Shown here: positions 16,909 to 25,749 of the stretch, one piece after another
How the letters are laid out: each line of letters begins with the position of its first letter
How positions within the stretch are numbered: position 1 is the stretch's first letter
NCBI GenBank assembly: GCA_934454845.1
Contig: CAKSGV010000014.1
Span: 1 to 54,195, forward strand
Direction: 5' to 3'
Source: an uncultured Eubacteriales bacterium
GTDB taxonomy: Bacteria > Bacillota > Clostridia > Oscillospirales > Acutalibacteraceae
Length of the DNA: 54,195 nucleotides
Notes under the pieces: generated by a model
Seen by the model: only the letters and a program-made list of their open reading frames with translations
The model's database searches: none
What the model was told of the DNA's origin: nothing
Made by a program: the position numbers and the translations under genes

Positions 16909-18069
16909 ATAAGAACGGGTATTATTGCGGAATTCAACCCCCTGCATAAAGGGCATAAATATCTTCTTGACTGTGTTAAGGAAAAATCGGAAACTGCCGT
17001 TATAGTAATGAGCGGCAATTTTGTTCAGCGAGGAGAGCCGGCACTTTATCCTAAATTCAAAAGGGTTGCCGCGGCTGTAGAGAGCGGCGCTGATATGGTT
17101 TTGGAATTGCCCGTTTCCTGGGCGATGTCCACAGCGCAGAATTTTGCCCTCGGCGCCGTAACGCAATTATACAGGGCTGACTGTGAAAAAATTGCTTTTG
17201 GGAGCGAAAGCGGAGATATCGAAAGCCTTGAAAAATGTGCGGATATCCTTATTTCCGATAAATTTTCTTCACTTGTTAAATCAGATCTTAAAAAAAAGAT
17301 CCCTTTTGCCTATGCAAGAGAAAATGCAGCTGTAGCTCTCGGTGCCGATAAAAATATTTTTAAAAATCCGAATGATAATTTAGGCACGGAATATATCGTT
17401 GCGGCAAAAAAAGCCGACTTTGATATTAAATTTGAGTGCTTTAAAAGGCAAGGCGCATTCCACGATAAAAAATCCCTTCACGAATTCAAATCAAGTTCCG
17501 AAATAAGGGAGATGATAGTATCGGGGAAAACGAAAGTTGCCAAGAGCGCAGTGCCGATAAGCGCAAAATTCATTTTAAGCGAAGAGCATTCGGATATGAG
17601 ATACTTAGAAAGACCTATTCTTGCGGTTCTTCGCTCAAAAAATGAAGAATATTTTAAATCTCTTCCCGATATCACAGAGGGGCTTGACAGGCTTTTATAT
17701 AATTCTTTAAAAAAAGCGGCCGGCTTAAAAGAGCTTTTTTCTCTTATTCAGAATAAAAGATATCCTTTAGCGAGATTAAGAAGACTTGTTATGTCCGCCT
17801 TTTTAGGGATAGATAATTCCTTTTTCCTAAAGCCTCCACCCTATCTTCGAATTCTCGGTATCGGCAAATTAAACGAGCCTTTATTAAAAAGCCACGATTG
17901 CCCGGTGCTTTCAAAAATTTCCGATATTAAAAATTTTGACGAAAGATCAAAAAAGATATTCGATCTAGAATGCACTGCCGCCGACCTTTACGGACTAAGC
18001 TTTAAAAATCCGCTTTTATGCGGATCGGAATATAAAACACCAATTTACAAAGGAGAAAAAAATGGTTAG
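16909..18069 (+). CDS. tmcAL: tRNA(Met) cytidine acetate ligase, apparent AUA start
   Basis: TmcAL (YlbM family) uses acetate and ATP to acetylate the wobble cytidine of elongator tRNA-Met. The nucleotidyltransferase motif HKGH, in GIIAEFNPLHKGHKYL, and MSGNFVQRGEP are intact, but the first lies upstream of the first in-frame ATG (17008). In that frame a TGA sits at 16900-16902 and no ATG, GTG or TTG occurs before the motif. The best fit to the family start is ATA at 16909 (I-R-T-G-I-I-A-E-F-N-P) with GGTGA 6 nt upstream. About 386 residues, normal for the family. It could be a start-codon mutation. The stop overlaps the next gene by 8 nt, and the gene is divergent from ackA, also an acetate enzyme. 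Confidence 0.88.
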   Translation: MRTGIIAEFNPLHKGHKYLLDCVKEKSETAVIVMSGNFVQRGEPALYPKFKRVAAAVESGADMVLELPVSWAMSTAQNFALGAVTQLYRADCEKIAFGSESGDIESLEKCADILISDKFSSLVKSDLKKKIPFAYARENAAVALGADKNIFKNPNDNLGTEYIVAAKKADFDIKFECFKRQGAFHDKKSLHEFKSSSEIREMIVSGKTKVAKSAVPISAKFILSEEHSDMRYLERPILAVLRSKNEEYFKSLPDITEGLDRLLYNSLKKAAGLKELFSLIQNKRYPLARLRRLVMSAFLGIDNSFFLKPPPYLRILGIGKLNEPLLKSHDCPVLSKISDIKNFDERSKKIFDLECTAADLYGLSFKNPLLCGSEYKTPIYKGEKNG

Positions 18070-18994
18070 AATTCAGGAAATTGAAAATTTCAAAAATTAT
18101 GGAAGAGTTTTAAGTCTTTCAAACGGAATAATTAAATCTTATGTTACGCTCGATATAGGTCCGAGAATAATATTTTTCGGCTTTGAAAACGGAGAAAATA
18201 TTCTTTTTGACAGTTGCGAAGAATTTACCTCTAAGACCGATGAAAAATACGAAAAATTATTCGGCAAAGGCAGAACTTGGAACAATTTCGGCGGTCACAG
18301 AATTTGGATCACCCCCGAATCCTGGCCCGAAACCTACACGCCCGATGATAAAAAAGTTTCTTATTCCGTTACAGAAAACGGCGCAATTTTCACAAAAGAA
18401 CCCGATCGCGAAGTCGGAATTGCCATCACATTAGAAGTGATTATGGACTCTGACGACTCTAATATGCGCGTTAATATGAAAGTGAAAAACATATCTTCAT
18501 CCGACAAGGAATTTTCAATTTGGGGACTCAGCGTTTCCTCAAAAGGCGGCACTCTTATAGTTCCTATGAACACAAACAATACCGGCCTTCTAGCAAACAG
18601 AAATATTTCCGTTTGGCCTTATACGAAGCTTAATGACGAAAGAGTTTACTTCGGCTCAAAATATGTTACTTTAAAACAGGATCCTAAGAACACACATCCT
18701 TTTAAGCTCGGATTTGATCTTAATTGCGGAAATGTTTTTTATGTTAATCACGGAGATGTTTTCTTAAAAAGTTTTGAAACCAATCATCCCGAAGGCTTAT
18801 ATCCGGACAACAACTGCTCTTTTGAAACTTATACCGATAACACTATTTTGGAAATCGAATCATTGAGCGAAATCAAAACTGTTAAACCTGCCGGGGAATA
18901 TTCAAGCAGCGAAAGATGGTCGCTTTTAAAACAGCCCTGCGATGTTGATTTCAAGAACGATGAATCAATCGATAATTTTCTAAAGAAGCTCTGA
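18062..18994 (+). CDS. DUF4380-like protein (mutarotase-like fold)
   Basis: 310-residue cytoplasmic protein with no signal peptide. The beta-rich pattern, with SYVTLDIGPRIIFFGF near 23 and FGGHRIWITPE near 79, resembles DUF4380 and galactose-mutarotase-like proteins, which often accompany carbohydrate genes. It overlaps tmcAL by 8 nt and its ribosome site AAAGGAG lies in the tmcAL end, so the two are cotranscribed. No catalytic residues can be assigned with confidence. The function is unknown; a sugar epimerase or sugar-binding role is only a guess from fold. Confidence 0.7.
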   Translation: MVRIQEIENFKNYGRVLSLSNGIIKSYVTLDIGPRIIFFGFENGENILFDSCEEFTSKTDEKYEKLFGKGRTWNNFGGHRIWITPESWPETYTPDDKKVSYSVTENGAIFTKEPDREVGIAITLEVIMDSDDSNMRVNMKVKNISSSDKEFSIWGLSVSSKGGTLIVPMNTNNTGLLANRNISVWPYTKLNDERVYFGSKYVTLKQDPKNTHPFKLGFDLNCGNVFYVNHGDVFLKSFETNHPEGLYPDNNCSFETYTDNTILEIESLSEIKTVKPAGEYSSSERWSLLKQPCDVDFKNDESIDNFLKKL

Positions 18995-19007
18995 TGGAGG
19001 GGAAATT

Positions 19008-21143
19008 TTGTCCGATAATATATGTTTGATAATTCCGTCGCTGAATCCTGACGGAAAGCTTAAAAACACTGTTAAAGCAATGCAAAAAGCAGGATTTACA
19101 AGAATCATAATTGTTGATGACGGCAGCGATGAAATTCATAAAAAGTATTTTCCGGAAGAAACCGGCGAAATTGTCAGACTGACGCACAGCGTGAATTTAG
19201 GAAAAGGGGCGGCTCTAAAAACCGCCTTTAAATATATCCTGGAAAAAATGCCGGATATCGAATTTGCCGTCACAGCAGACGGTGACGGCCAGCACACTCC
19301 GGAAGATACCGTAAAATGCGCATTGGAAGCAAAGAAAAATAAGGGTTGTCTTATTTTAGGGTGCCGCGATTTTTCTTTAAAAGATGTTCCGAAAAGAAGC
19401 AAATTCGGCAATAATGCAACCTCGTTTGTTTTTAAATCGCTTTGCGGAATTTCCGTTTCGGATACACAAACGGGTCTTAGAGCCTTTTCCCGAAATCTTT
19501 TGCCTTTGCTTACAGAAATTAATGGCAACAGGTTTGAATACGAAACAAATATGTTGCTTTCTTTAAAAAGAGCCGGAATTGAATTTAAAGAAGTTAAAAT
19601 AAGCACGGTTTATATAGAAGAAAACGCCTCTTCGCATTTCAGACCCATAAGAGATTCGCTTAGAATTTACCGCTTTATTTTATCATTTTTTATAAGCTCA
19701 ATAGCCTCAATGCTGATAGATATCTCTCTTTTTTACATACTTTGCAGGATATTCTTAAAAAGCTTCGGAAACTTCACGGTGATATTTGCAACGGTTATAT
19801 CAAGAGCAGTTTCGTCGTTTGTGAACTTTTCGGTCAACAGAAAAAAGGTTTTTGACTGTGATAATTTCAAAAATCCGATTTTAAAATATTATGCGCTGGC
19901 AATTCCTCAAATGTTCGTGTCAGCGCTGTTGGTAACTTTACTAAAAGCTATCTTTTCCGCAAATCCGTTTTTAAGCACAGTTTTAAAGCTTATTGTTGAT
20001 ACAGCTTTATTTTTTATCAGCTACAGAATTCAGAGCAGCTGGGTTTTTTCAAAAAATAAAGAAAAAATTAAAACCGAAAAGAAAAAGCTCACCGCTAAAA
20101 ATATAATTTGCAGAAGCCTTTTATCCCTGGGCACGGCTCTGCTCGCTTTTTTAGTAACAGTTATAACAGCTTGCGTTATGATTACGCACGGTCCGAGCGA
20201 ATCGCTTAAAAATATGCTCGTAATTTCTGCAGAGCAGGCAAGCGCGACAAAATGGGTGCCTTACCTGTTTTTATCCAAAAAATCCGTTAATGCAATAATG
20301 GCGGATTCAAAAAAGGTCACAGCAGATACTGTGAACCTGCATGATTACCAGTCAAACGACTCTTCCGGTATCTTATCCGATTCCGATGACGGAATAAAGC
20401 TTGAATTTCTAAAAAAATCCAAATTCAAGGCTTATGTATGTCTGATTAAGGATCCCAAAAGGGTGTCAGTAGGCGTTTCCTCGGAGAATTTTTCAAATGC
20501 CACAAGAGGAAAATCAGTTTTCGATATAGCATCCTCTTACGATTGCATAGCCGCAATAAACGGCGGTGAATTTATGGACGCCGGCGGTTCCGGATCGGGT
20601 GCCGCACCTATGGGGCTCACATATTCCGGCGGTAAATGCGTGTGGGACGATGGATTAAGGCGCACTTTTATGGGCTTTGATAAAAACGACCGCCTCATCT
20701 GCAAAAATTCCATTACCCGCGCCGAGGCTGACGCACTAGGTATGCGTGACGCGGTATCTTTCCAGACAGGTAATGTTTTAATTGATCGGTCTGGCGAAGA
20801 TATTAAGCTTTATTACAGCGATTCAAACACCGGAACCGCACAAAGAACCGCTATAGGGCAAAGAAAAGACGGCACGGTTATTCTTCTTGTTACCGACGGA
20901 AGAAGCGCAGACAGTATAGGAGCTACAAAAAACGATGTTATCGATATTATGGCATCTTACGGAGCTGTAAGCGCAGGTATGCTTGACGGAGGCTCGTCAT
21001 CCGTGCTTTATTTTAAAAATTATATAGAAAAATACGGAATCGACGCTTCTAAGCTTGACAGCTATCAGCAAAAAGGACTTGTAAACAAATACAAAGCTTT
21101 TGTCGCTCCGAGAACTATTCCAACATTTTTCATTGTAAAATAG
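19008..21143 (+). CDS. GT2 glycosyltransferase-GtrA-NAGPA triple-domain protein
   Basis: 711 residues. Residues 1-225 are a GT-A fold polyprenyl-phosphate glycosyltransferase like DPM1/GtrB (IIIVDDGSDE, ADGDGQH, DTQTGLRAF). Residues about 225-350 are a four-helix GtrA domain (FVNFSVNRKKVF, SYRIQSSWVF). After a further membrane helix (about 373-395) comes an outside domain (about 440-711) of the phosphodiester glycosidase family named for NAGPA (AAINGGEFMD, GMLDGGSSSVLYF). The protein could make a polyprenyl-phosphate sugar, help it across the membrane and trim phosphodiester-linked sugars outside; this combined role is inferred. TTG start with GGAGGGG 5 nt upstream. First gene of a three-gene run. 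Confidence 0.88.
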   Translation: MSDNICLIIPSLNPDGKLKNTVKAMQKAGFTRIIIVDDGSDEIHKKYFPEETGEIVRLTHSVNLGKGAALKTAFKYILEKMPDIEFAVTADGDGQHTPEDTVKCALEAKKNKGCLILGCRDFSLKDVPKRSKFGNNATSFVFKSLCGISVSDTQTGLRAFSRNLLPLLTEINGNRFEYETNMLLSLKRAGIEFKEVKISTVYIEENASSHFRPIRDSLRIYRFILSFFISSIASMLIDISLFYILCRIFLKSFGNFTVIFATVISRAVSSFVNFSVNRKKVFDCDNFKNPILKYYALAIPQMFVSALLVTLLKAIFSANPFLSTVLKLIVDTALFFISYRIQSSWVFSKNKEKIKTEKKKLTAKNIICRSLLSLGTALLAFLVTVITACVMITHGPSESLKNMLVISAEQASATKWVPYLFLSKKSVNAIMADSKKVTADTVNLHDYQSNDSSGILSDSDDGIKLEFLKKSKFKAYVCLIKDPKRVSVGVSSENFSNATRGKSVFDIASSYDCIAAINGGEFMDAGGSGSGAAPMGLTYSGGKCVWDDGLRRTFMGFDKNDRLICKNSITRAEADALGMRDAVSFQTGNVLIDRSGEDIKLYYSDSNTGTAQRTAIGQRKDGTVILLVTDGRSADSIGATKNDVIDIMASYGAVSAGMLDGGSSSVLYFKNYIEKYGIDASKLDSYQQKGLVNKYKAFVAPRTIPTFFIVK

Positions 21144-21154
21144 CGGGGGAAAAC

Positions 21155-22222
21155 ATGAGAGAAAAACCTCTTTTTTATAAAATCTATTTCGGCATTCTTA
21201 TCGGTTTCGGAATAGTGTTTTTGTCGGCAGTGATCTATTTTTACGGCTGGCTTAAAGATTATGAAAAGACAAGACCAGAAGTAACTGCGCAAAGCATTTT
21301 AACCGAATATATAAAAAGCGGAAACGCAGGCGCTTTAAAAAAAGAATGCGGTTTAAAAGTTTCAGAATATGAAAGCGAAAAATCGATAAATAAAGCGGTA
21401 TCAAAGCACATAGCAGGAAAAAAACTTTCGGTTTCCACCTCGGCAAAAAAAGAAAAAGGCTTTGATTATGCCTACAATATAAATGCTGATGAAAAGCCTT
21501 TTTTATCTCTCTATCTTAAAAGAAATGATAAAAAATCCTTCTTCGGGCATAAAGGATATAAGGTGGGTGAAAGCGCATTTTCACCGGATTTTTATAAGTC
21601 GGTAACAATAAAGCTTGACTCTAAGACCGATATTACAATAAACGGAACAAAGCTTAAAAATAAAGACCGCGAAGATGATGCTCTGCCCTCTTTACCCGAA
21701 AACATAAAAAACAAAATAACCATAAAAAAGCAAACTGCTTTTATAAACGAGCTTGTTTCCACCGCTCCCGAAATAAAAGCTCAAAAAAATGAAAAAGAAT
21801 TAAAGGTTTCAGGTGTTTACACGGTGGATTTTTCGGATGCTTATCAAAATGAAAAGAAAATCACGGATTTTGCTCTCAACGGAGCAAAAACTTACGCCGC
21901 TTATATGCAAGACGATAAGAGCTTCTCACAGCTTGATCCTTATTTAGTTAAGAACACTGAATTTTACAAAAACTTAAAAACGAGTCTTACAATGTTTGCC
22001 TGGAAGCACGATTCTTATAACTTTGAAAATATAAATTTAAGCAAATTCTTTTCTTATTCCGAATCTCTTTATTGCGTGAGAGTAAGCTTTGAACAGGTTT
22101 TAAAGTTAGGAAATAAGGAATATAGGGATAATTTTGATAAAAATGTTTTTGTTGTTAAATCGGGCGAAACTTTAAGCATTGCGGATATGCAAAGTGTGGA
22201 GGAAGAAATCGCAAATGAATGA
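21155..22222 (+). CDS. Membrane-anchored extracytoplasmic protein of unknown function
   Basis: 355 residues with one N-terminal membrane helix (about 11-31) and a long Lys-rich region outside the cell. No known family is recognised. The repeated short alpha/beta segments starting PEVTAQSILTEYIKSGN and DAYQNEKKITDFALNGAKTYAAYMQ are reminiscent of NTF2-like extracytoplasmic domains, which is weak evidence. It lies 11 nt after the triple-fusion gene and overlaps the PAP2 gene by 8 nt, so it is likely an accessory part of the same envelope-glycan process. Confidence 0.8.
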   Translation: MREKPLFYKIYFGILIGFGIVFLSAVIYFYGWLKDYEKTRPEVTAQSILTEYIKSGNAGALKKECGLKVSEYESEKSINKAVSKHIAGKKLSVSTSAKKEKGFDYAYNINADEKPFLSLYLKRNDKKSFFGHKGYKVGESAFSPDFYKSVTIKLDSKTDITINGTKLKNKDREDDALPSLPENIKNKITIKKQTAFINELVSTAPEIKAQKNEKELKVSGVYTVDFSDAYQNEKKITDFALNGAKTYAAYMQDDKSFSQLDPYLVKNTEFYKNLKTSLTMFAWKHDSYNFENINLSKFFSYSESLYCVRVSFEQVLKLGNKEYRDNFDKNVFVVKSGETLSIADMQSVEEEIANE

Positions 22223-22760
22223 TTTTGAAATAAAAATTCTTGATTTTATTCAGGATAAAATTGCCTGCAAGTTTTTAGATGCGGTTATGCCGATTATTTC
22301 AATGTTCGGCGATAAAGGCATTTTCTGGATAGCTCTTTCTCTGCTATTTATAATTATTCCTAAAACGAGAAAAATAGGTATAACTATGGGAACGGCTCTT
22401 ATACTCGGCTTGATTTTAGGAAACGGGATACTTAAAAATCTTGTCGGGAGAATAAGACCCTATAATATAAATACAGGATTTCATCTTTTAGTTAAAAAGC
22501 TTTCGGATTACTCGTTCCCTTCAGGTCACACGCTTGCGTCATTTGAATGTGCGAGCGTTCTTATGATAAAAAACAAAAAGATAGGTATACCTGCGCTTAT
22601 TCTTGCAGTGCTCGTAGCTTTATCAAGACTCTATCTTTATGTACATTATCCCACCGATGTGCTGGCAGGAGCGATTCTCGGAACATTATTCGGATTTGCG
22701 GCAATCCTTATCGTGAATAAAATATATTTAAAAATCGCTCAAAAAAGCTTAAAAAATTAA
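22215..22760 (+). CDS. PAP2-family membrane phosphatase
   Basis: Polytopic lipid phosphatase of 181 residues with the three PAP2 motifs in order: KNLVGRIRP (about 76-84), PSGH (about 104-107) and SRLYLYVHYPTD (about 136-147). Such enzymes often dephosphorylate undecaprenyl pyrophosphate at the outer face of the membrane. ATG 22215 is chosen because GGAGGA (22198-22203) lies upstream; a start at 22179 would add residues with no ribosome site. The overlap with the preceding gene indicates translational coupling. Recycling the lipid carrier used by the GT2-GtrA-NAGPA protein is the likely role, inferred from context. Confidence 0.92.
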   Translation: MNDFEIKILDFIQDKIACKFLDAVMPIISMFGDKGIFWIALSLLFIIIPKTRKIGITMGTALILGLILGNGILKNLVGRIRPYNINTGFHLLVKKLSDYSFPSGHTLASFECASVLMIKNKKIGIPALILAVLVALSRLYLYVHYPTDVLAGAILGTLFGFAAILIVNKIYLKIAQKSLKN

Positions 22761-22777
22761 CTCAAAACCAAAATATA

Positions 22778-22819
22778 CGTCCGCCTAGTCTGTAAATCAG
22801 ACTCGGCGGACGATTTTTT
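22778..22819. terminator. Terminator between the PAP2 and nitroreductase genes
   Basis: CGTCCGCCTAGTCTG (22778-22792) pairs with CAGACTCGGCGGACG (22798-22812) with one mismatch, followed by a T run. It lies between convergent genes. Confidence 0.85.
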
Positions 22820-22830
22820 ATTTTTTTATT

Positions 22831-23493
22831 TTACAGAATAACCTTTCCTGCAAATTCTTCAAAATGATACTTAACAATACCGAAATCAAGCTTTGAATAA
22901 AATCCTTTGCCGCAGGTTGCTTTCACTTTGCCGGTCGGTGTCAGTTCAAAGAAAAATTTTTGCTGGTTCATAGCTGTCGGAGCGAGCATTGCCGCTTCCA
23001 TACCTTTTAAAAACCACTCCGGCATTCCTGATTTATAATTGCAAAGTTCCTCTAATGCCTTGCTTTTATGCGCTGTGCCGTTAGATAATCCATATCCGAA
23101 AGCAATCAGGCAAACAAGCTTCTCACCCTTGCCGATTTTTGCTTTGCTCTTTCCGTGAGTCATAGCCACCCAGCAAGTATTCAGTCCCAATTCCTGAGCC
23201 TTAAGCACAAGCTGTTCACCATAATATCCCAATTTTTCATCAAGAGTTTCGGACTTTTTGCCTATAAGAGCAATATAGTTTTTCACGCCGGAAAATTTTC
23301 CGTGATGAGCAAGCATAGAATCAAAGCATTTAGGCTCATCATAAACAATTTCTATACTAAGATCATTTTCTTTATTGATATTTTCGGCAAGCTCATTCAA
23401 AATTGTGCGTTTTTCAGGTTCTATGATCCTATTGTCATATTGGCGAACACTGTGCCTCCGCTTCATAATTTCAAGTGATTCCATATCAAGCAA
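22831..23493 (-). CDS. Nitroreductase-family protein
   Basis: FMN-dependent oxidoreductase fold, 220 residues. The N-terminal RRHSVRQYDNR (about 12-22) is the typical FMN phosphate-binding start, and YYGEQLVLKAQELGLNTCW (about 90-108) and MLAPTAMNQQKF (about 169-180) match the clostridial TM1586-type subgroup. Substrate unknown. Two in-frame starts are possible, 23493 and 23484 (MESLEIMKRR); neither has a strong ribosome site, so the start is uncertain. It lies 95 nt downstream of rhaD on the same strand, perhaps by chance. Confidence 0.85.
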   Translation of the reverse strand: MLDMESLEIMKRRHSVRQYDNRIIEPEKRTILNELAENINKENDLSIEIVYDEPKCFDSMLAHHGKFSGVKNYIALIGKKSETLDEKLGYYGEQLVLKAQELGLNTCWVAMTHGKSKAKIGKGEKLVCLIAFGYGLSNGTAHKSKALEELCNYKSGMPEWFLKGMEAAMLAPTAMNQQKFFFELTPTGKVKATCGKGFYSKLDFGIVKYHFEEFAGKVIL

Positions 23494-23588
23494 TCTCCAA
23501 AATCATTTATTATTATGAAAAGACCTTTTATAAAGATTATTTCTGCATTCAATAAGATTATAAAATCAAACGAAGAACAAATTTATTT

Positions 23589-24410
23589 TCAGCCAAGAAA
23601 ATCCTCATTTAAAGTTACGCCGAATTCTTTAGCTATTGCTTTTAAATTGTCATCGGTGATAGTTTGTCTTATCCCCTGCCCCATAGAAAGCGCTTTCACA
23701 TAAATTTCAGCCGCTTTTTCTATTGTGTGCATAAGACCGAAAGTTGTATCAAAATCGGGACCCGAGCAGAAAAGACCATGATGAGCCCAAACAGCCGCAT
23801 CAAATTTTTCCATAAGTTTACTTGTAGCCTTTGCAATATCCGCCCCGCCAGGGACCATCCATTCAACTACTCCTACTCCCGACGGGAATACTACGGGGCA
23901 TTCGGTGGCGCTCTGCCAAAGCGCTCTTGTGATATCCTTTGAAGTAAGCGGTAAAACATATGTAAGGGCGATTATATTAGCAGGGTGAGCGTGATAAATA
24001 ACTCTGTTTTCTCCGTTTGTTGCGGCTTTTCTCACGCTGTGGTTAAGAAAGTGGCTCGGAAATTCGCTTGTAGGTCTTCCGCCCTTTACAAGCCCCCAAA
24101 CAATGCGGTAGCTGTCCCCTGCCTCGTTTATCTCAACAATGCAGATATTATCCTGCGGCTCTAAAATAACATTTCTGAAATATTTTCCGGAACCTGTTGC
24201 GATAAAATATTCGCCCTTAAGGTTATCCGCCTGAACTCCCATATTCACCCATGGTCTTTCAAAGCTGAAATAAGGTCTGCATTCTTCAACCTGCTCTTTA
24301 GTCATTCTGTAGGTTAAATTTCCGCCGTTTCTTTCATGCCAGCCCTGAAGCCAACCGTCGTTACACATACGGATATAATCCTTTAAGATCTTAATATCAA
24401 GTATTCCCAT
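23589..24410 (-). CDS. rhaD: Rhamnulose-1-phosphate aldolase
   Basis: Class II zinc aldolase that splits L-rhamnulose-1-phosphate into dihydroxyacetone phosphate and L-lactaldehyde. The 273 residues match E. coli RhaD in length. Zinc ligands are visible in VIYHAHPANIIAL (about 138-150) and AAVWAHHGLFCSG (about 206-218), and the N-terminus carries NGGNLTYRM. It starts 4 nt after the end of rhaA, so the two form one unit. No rhamnulokinase gene is present between or beside them. Confidence 0.96.
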   Translation of the reverse strand: MGILDIKILKDYIRMCNDGWLQGWHERNGGNLTYRMTKEQVEECRPYFSFERPWVNMGVQADNLKGEYFIATGSGKYFRNVILEPQDNICIVEINEAGDSYRIVWGLVKGGRPTSEFPSHFLNHSVRKAATNGENRVIYHAHPANIIALTYVLPLTSKDITRALWQSATECPVVFPSGVGVVEWMVPGGADIAKATSKLMEKFDAAVWAHHGLFCSGPDFDTTFGLMHTIEKAAEIYVKALSMGQGIRQTITDDNLKAIAKEFGVTLNEDFLG

Positions 24411-24414
24411 TTTA

Positions 24415-25668
24415 TTATCCCCTTTTTAAAAGAACTTCATTTTCATATTTCTTTACTTCGTCAAATAAATCCTTATCCGAAACAACATTTTCCTCTTTGC
24501 AGTAATGCTCCCAAATATCGGAGAAAGGAAGCGTTTTTATTTGCTCACTAAGTGCCATAAGTGCGGAAAAATCGCCGCTGTCCTGTAAAGCCTTAAGCTT
24601 ATCGTTCGGCATGAGCAATGCAAAAAGCAGAGCTTTCTGCCAGCTGCGGAAACCTATAGACCATGCAAGAATTCTGTTTATACTTGCATCAAAATAATCA
24701 AGCGCCATATAAACTCTGTCAAGAGCTCCGCAGCGAACTATCTCTTTAGCCATTTCTTTGGTTTCATCATCGAATATTACAACATGATCGGAATCCCATC
24801 TTACAGGTCTTGTAATATGAAGCGCAATATCATCAAAGAAACACAAAAGCGCGGGAATCTTATCGGAAACAACTTCTGTGGGGTGATAATGGCCGTTATC
24901 CATAAGCGGCATACATTTATCCTTATGCATTGCGGCAAACGCGAGGGTAAATTCCGCCGATCCCGAGGTAAACGATTCAACTCCTATACCGAATACCTTT
25001 GATTCAACGCATGGCTTTACCTTATTAAAATCAAAAGGCTCGCTTAATATCTCTTCTATTGATTCCTTATATCTCATTCTCGGGCCCATTCTGTCACCCG
25101 GGATATCCTTAAAACCGTCGCCGGTCCAGATATTCATAACGCAGGGAATACCCGTTTCCTCTGCAAAATACTGTGAAATTCTTATACAGGCTTTTCCGTG
25201 CTCTATCCAGAATTTGCGGATCTTTTCATCGGGGCTTGAAAGAGTAAGCCCGTCTTTGACCATCGGATGAGAGAAGAATGTGGGGTTGAAATCAATACCC
25301 ATATTATATTTTTTTGCAAAATCCACCCATTTTTTAAAATGCTTCGGCTCTATTTTGTCGCGGTCGACAAATTTGCCTTTTTCAAATATAGCATAACAAG
25401 CGTGAAGATTTAATTTTTTCTTTCCGGGGCACAGCGAGATAACCTTTTCCATATCTTCCATAAGCTGATCGGGAGTTCTTGCTTTGCCGGGATAATTACC
25501 CGTCGACTGAATTCCGCCGGTAAGAGGTCCGTCATGATCAAAACCCGTTACATCGTCACCCTGCCAGCAGTGAAGGCTGACCGACGCCGCTTTAAGCTTA
25601 TCGATTGCCTCTTCGACATTTACGCCTAAAGCCTCATACTGTTTTTTTGACTGAATATATCTGAGCAT
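24415..25668 (-). CDS. rhaA: L-rhamnose isomerase
   Basis: Metal-dependent isomerase converting L-rhamnose to L-rhamnulose. The 417 residues agree with the 419-residue family norm and run without gaps: AASVSLHCWQGDDVTGF near 28, NLHACYAIFEKGKFVDRD near 106, CVMNIWTGDGFKDIP near 176 and MPLMDNGHYHPTE near 253. GGAGGAT precedes the ATG. First gene of the rhaA-rhaD unit, transcribed away from the AraC gene that lies 82 nt upstream on the same strand. Confidence 0.97.
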   Translation of the reverse strand: MLRYIQSKKQYEALGVNVEEAIDKLKAASVSLHCWQGDDVTGFDHDGPLTGGIQSTGNYPGKARTPDQLMEDMEKVISLCPGKKKLNLHACYAIFEKGKFVDRDKIEPKHFKKWVDFAKKYNMGIDFNPTFFSHPMVKDGLTLSSPDEKIRKFWIEHGKACIRISQYFAEETGIPCVMNIWTGDGFKDIPGDRMGPRMRYKESIEEILSEPFDFNKVKPCVESKVFGIGVESFTSGSAEFTLAFAAMHKDKCMPLMDNGHYHPTEVVSDKIPALLCFFDDIALHITRPVRWDSDHVVIFDDETKEMAKEIVRCGALDRVYMALDYFDASINRILAWSIGFRSWQKALLFALLMPNDKLKALQDSGDFSALMALSEQIKTLPFSDIWEHYCKEENVVSDKDLFDEVKKYENEVLLKRG

Positions 25669-25749
25669 AATTCATCCTCCTTTTTAATAAATTATAACTT
25701 TTTTCAAATTAAATTTAAAGGTCATAATTTTACTTTTAAAGGACTTAAT

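Noticed and set aside
16792..17166. N-terminal extension of acetate kinase
   Set aside because: The frame stays open upstream but is not protein-like, overlaps tmcAL on the other strand, and the standard start at 16791 has its own ribosome site.
17008..18069. tmcAL starting at ATG 17008
   Set aside because: This would drop the HKGH nucleotide-binding motif and about 33 conserved residues.
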